This document shows, in pieces, positions 47,217 through 48,995 of a DNA stretch of 48,995 bases. A program made the translations under genes and the position numbers. Numbering within the stretch: position 1 is the first letter of the stretch; each line of letters opens with the position of its first letter. A model generated the notes under the pieces. The model did not search any database, was not told the origin of the DNA, and saw only the letters and a list, made by a program, of their open reading frames with translations. The DNA comes from a virus. The DNA is taken from IMG/VR virus record IMGVR_UViG_3300017963_000356, positions 1-48,995 of that record, one strand, 5' to 3'.

Positions 47217-48485
47217 TTAGACCTCTGCTATAGCCAGACTATTACTTCTTTGCTTCGGGATAACAATTCTACTTTCTGACTCTATCTCCTCAAACAGCTG
47301 TACCCACTGCTTGGTTACTTCCCACCAGTCATGCTTTATTGCCCACTCCCGCGCCGCAGCTACTTTTGGATTTTCGAACTTATTGCCGTCATTATAGGCA
47401 GCTAGCATCTGCTCTACGATATCAGGAATCAGCCCCTTTGGACGATACCCAGAGTTATCGATCCAGATAGTATCGTTACAGTCGTACAAATACCCTCGTT
47501 CACTATTCTCACCTAGCTGTTGAGGCATAGAGGTATTCCTTGGAGCTACTACCGGAGTTCCGGCAGCCATAGCTTCAGTAATAGTAAGACCCCAGCCCTC
47601 TCCTAAATGAGTAGTTAGAAACATATCAGCTGCGTTGTACAACTGGTTCATAGCCTGCGCACTAATAGGATTTGTAGCTGAATACTTCAATGGATAGATG
47701 ATATCAGATTGGGGGCTCAGACCCAGAGTCCTAACTGCCTTCACCAGATCTCCACCAATATCTAGAGCCTTGGAGTGCACGTACATCACAGCATTAGGCA
47801 CGTGCTTCTTAAACTCTTTGAAGGCTAGAAATGAATACTGGATCTGCTTTCTAGGTGAGTTCCTATTTACGTTGATGATGAGTGGTGTATCAGGATCCTG
47901 GCCAAGGCCCTCTTTCAGCTTAGGAACAACCTCTGGCACAACTGGATAGAAGATCTTAGTATCTGCACCATGTGGAATCTGGCGAAGCTTTGGTTGGATT
48001 GTAGGAAAGACCTTCAGTGTCTCTTCTCTCCCATGGTCTGTATAGCATACAGGAATATGTGCTTCCTTGAGGAAGTCACTTCCGTCAGAGGGAACCTGAC
48101 AGTCAACGGGATAGTAGTAAATAATTTGAGGCCATCTCTTTCCTCTACTCAAAAGATGCTGCTTAGCCTGCTGCAAGCCAGGAACAATCTCGTTAGTTAC
48201 ATAAAGATCATTGCAGACCCAAACAAGATCATAGTCCCCTCGAGCAAGTGTTCTCAAGAACATCTTCATACCATGGGGATCTTTTGGGTCCATTAGTTTG
48301 GCAGGCTGCTGCTGCCAAGGAACATCCTCTGGGCGAGTAAACTCACCCCTAAAGTTGATAGCGAGATGATGAATATCATACTTCCCAGTCTTATACAGAG
48401 CCATGAGTACATGCTTGCTCACTACCCCAAAGCCAGTTCCGGCAATAGCTGAATCTGACCATGCAAGAAGCTTCTTCTTCTTCAT
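47217..48485 (-). CDS. GT4-family glycosyltransferase
   Basis: This 422-aa protein has GEGWGLTITEAMAAGTPVVA, the E-x7-E donor site of GT4, preceded by LIINVNRNSPRKQIQYSFLA (start of the second Rossmann domain). The N-terminal region has a GTGFGVVSKH acceptor-domain loop. It is distinct in sequence from the neighbouring GT4 gene, so the two probably make different linkages. The stop is 2 nt before the next start. Confidence 0.86.
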   Translation of the reverse strand: MKKKKLLAWSDSAIAGTGFGVVSKHVLMALYKTGKYDIHHLAINFRGEFTRPEDVPWQQQPAKLMDPKDPHGMKMFLRTLARGDYDLVWVCNDLYVTNEIVPGLQQAKQHLLSRGKRWPQIIYYYPVDCQVPSDGSDFLKEAHIPVCYTDHGREETLKVFPTIQPKLRQIPHGADTKIFYPVVPEVVPKLKEGLGQDPDTPLIINVNRNSPRKQIQYSFLAFKEFKKHVPNAVMYVHSKALDIGGDLVKAVRTLGLSPQSDIIYPLKYSATNPISAQAMNQLYNAADMFLTTHLGEGWGLTITEAMAAGTPVVAPRNTSMPQQLGENSERGYLYDCNDTIWIDNSGYRPKGLIPDIVEQMLAAYNDGNKFENPKVAAAREWAIKHDWWEVTKQWVQLFEEIESESRIVIPKQRSNSLAIAEV

Positions 48486-48995
48486 TATTTCCTCGTTTCC
48501 TCTAGATGCCTGATACAGGTATTGATAACTGTATCCTCATAGATATTGCTCCAACAAGCAGTGCTAATATAACATGGACCAAACCAACATGGACAGGGAT
48601 TAAGATCTCTCCCTCCCCAGATCGCTACCGCTCGAGGATAGTGGTTAATTCTAGCATCAGGATGCGTAGGGCCAAATAGAGCTACTGTAGGGATATCCAG
48701 AGCTCCAGCTAGATGGAGAATAGCCGAGTCCTGACAAAGAACCAGGTCACAATGTGTCATTACAGCTGCAAGCTCACGCACATTCCAGTTCCTGAGCTCG
48801 TTTGCTCCAGGAATATTGTTCCACAAAGTGTCCGTAGGCCAATCCTCACTATGTGTAGCTATAAAACAGGCAATACCCTGCTTTGTAAGCTCCATCACTA
48901 CCCTTTTTAGCTTAGGATGTGGATAGCTTCTTCTGTCACAGCTGGCCGAGGGCTGTACAAAGACCTTTGGCTTCGGATCAAAGTGCTCAACTCGA
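48485..48995 (-). CDS. GT9-like (heptosyltransferase-type) glycosyltransferase, partial
   Basis: The frame is open to the right edge, so the 5' part is missing. What is visible is the C-terminal domain of an ADP-heptose-type transferase. KVFVQPSASCDRRSYPHPKL leads into the nucleotide-binding fold. LVLCQDSAILHLAGALDIPT (with the D-S--H-A motif) is followed by VALFGPTHPDARINHYP and a Cys-rich CPCWFGPC. It belongs to GT family 9, typically adding heptose or related sugars to a lipopolysaccharide core. The Cys-rich segment before the C-terminus is a common feature of the family. Confidence 0.82.
   Translation of the reverse strand, partial: RVEHFDPKPKVFVQPSASCDRRSYPHPKLKRVVMELTKQGIACFIATHSEDWPTDTLWNNIPGANELRNWNVRELAAVMTHCDLVLCQDSAILHLAGALDIPTVALFGPTHPDARINHYPRAVAIWGGRDLNPCPCWFGPCYISTACWSNIYEDTVINTCIRHLEETRK

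Overview
The window looks like part of a large double-stranded DNA tailed-phage genome. About 80 genes are packed with almost no intergenic space. Most neighbours overlap by 1-50 nt (TAATG and ATGA junctions) and many have GGAGG-type ribosome binding sites. There is a phage-scale replication and nucleotide-metabolism set: split DNA polymerase III alpha, RecA, primase-helicase fusion, class II ribonucleotide reductase, ThyX, dCMP deaminase, PhoH, RNase H and a PGRP-type lysin. I recognise no capsid, portal, terminase or tail gene, and see no tRNA, rRNA, CRISPR array or insertion sequence. The host cannot be named from the sequence.

Layout: one convergent transcription block. All genes from 1 to 29,596 are on the + strand and all from 29,565 to the right edge are on the - strand. 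The two arms meet in a 32-nt tail-to-tail coding overlap. No stretch longer than 300 nt lacks a gene.

Plus arm. Positions 1-4,100 hold small, often Lys/Arg-rich or zinc-ribbon proteins, a methyltransferase and a ClpP-like protease. Positions 4,101-6,000 hold a Whirly-like ssDNA-binding protein, RNase H and a DEDDy exonuclease. Positions 6,009-10,620 hold a HIRAN-like protein and a three-gene set of Ycf46-type AAA+ ATPase, Ycf35/DUF1257 and DUF2997-like proteins. Positions 10,627-13,770 hold an unknown protein, a radical SAM enzyme and small proteins. Positions 13,768-22,404 hold class II RNR, RecA, polymerase III alpha in two overlapping frames (PHP, then catalytic core), a tiny membrane protein and a metallophosphoesterase. 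Positions 22,367-29,596 hold an IMPDH/GMP reductase homologue, ThyX, a pyrimidine-dimer-glycosylase-like protein, dCMP deaminase, PhoH and a family 4 uracil-DNA glycosylase.

Minus arm, read from the right edge inward. It starts with a nine-gene glycan and surface-chemistry cassette: a GT9-like partial gene, two GT4 glycosyltransferases, a methyltransferase, two more GT-B-like proteins, a beta-propeller-like protein, a sulfotransferase and GDP-mannose 4,6-dehydratase. Three small membrane or coiled-coil proteins follow. Next come a Cas4/RecB-like Fe-S nuclease and a DnaG-DnaB-like primase-helicase, then a nuclease-rich stretch. That stretch includes a membrane-anchored Holliday-resolvase-related nuclease, a Cas4-like protein that lacks its catalytic residues, a VSR-like nuclease and an HTH-nuclease fusion. 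The arm ends with the peptidoglycan amidase and a sigma-factor-like protein near the convergent junction.

Together the genes describe a phage that carries its own replisome core, dNTP supply and base-excision repair, and that probably modifies a surface glycan on the virion or host. The most unusual points are the Whirly-like SSB candidate, the Ycf46-DUF1257-DUF2997 trio, the two-frame polymerase, the sulfotransferase-containing glycan cassette and the two Cas4-like Fe-S proteins, one apparently dead.
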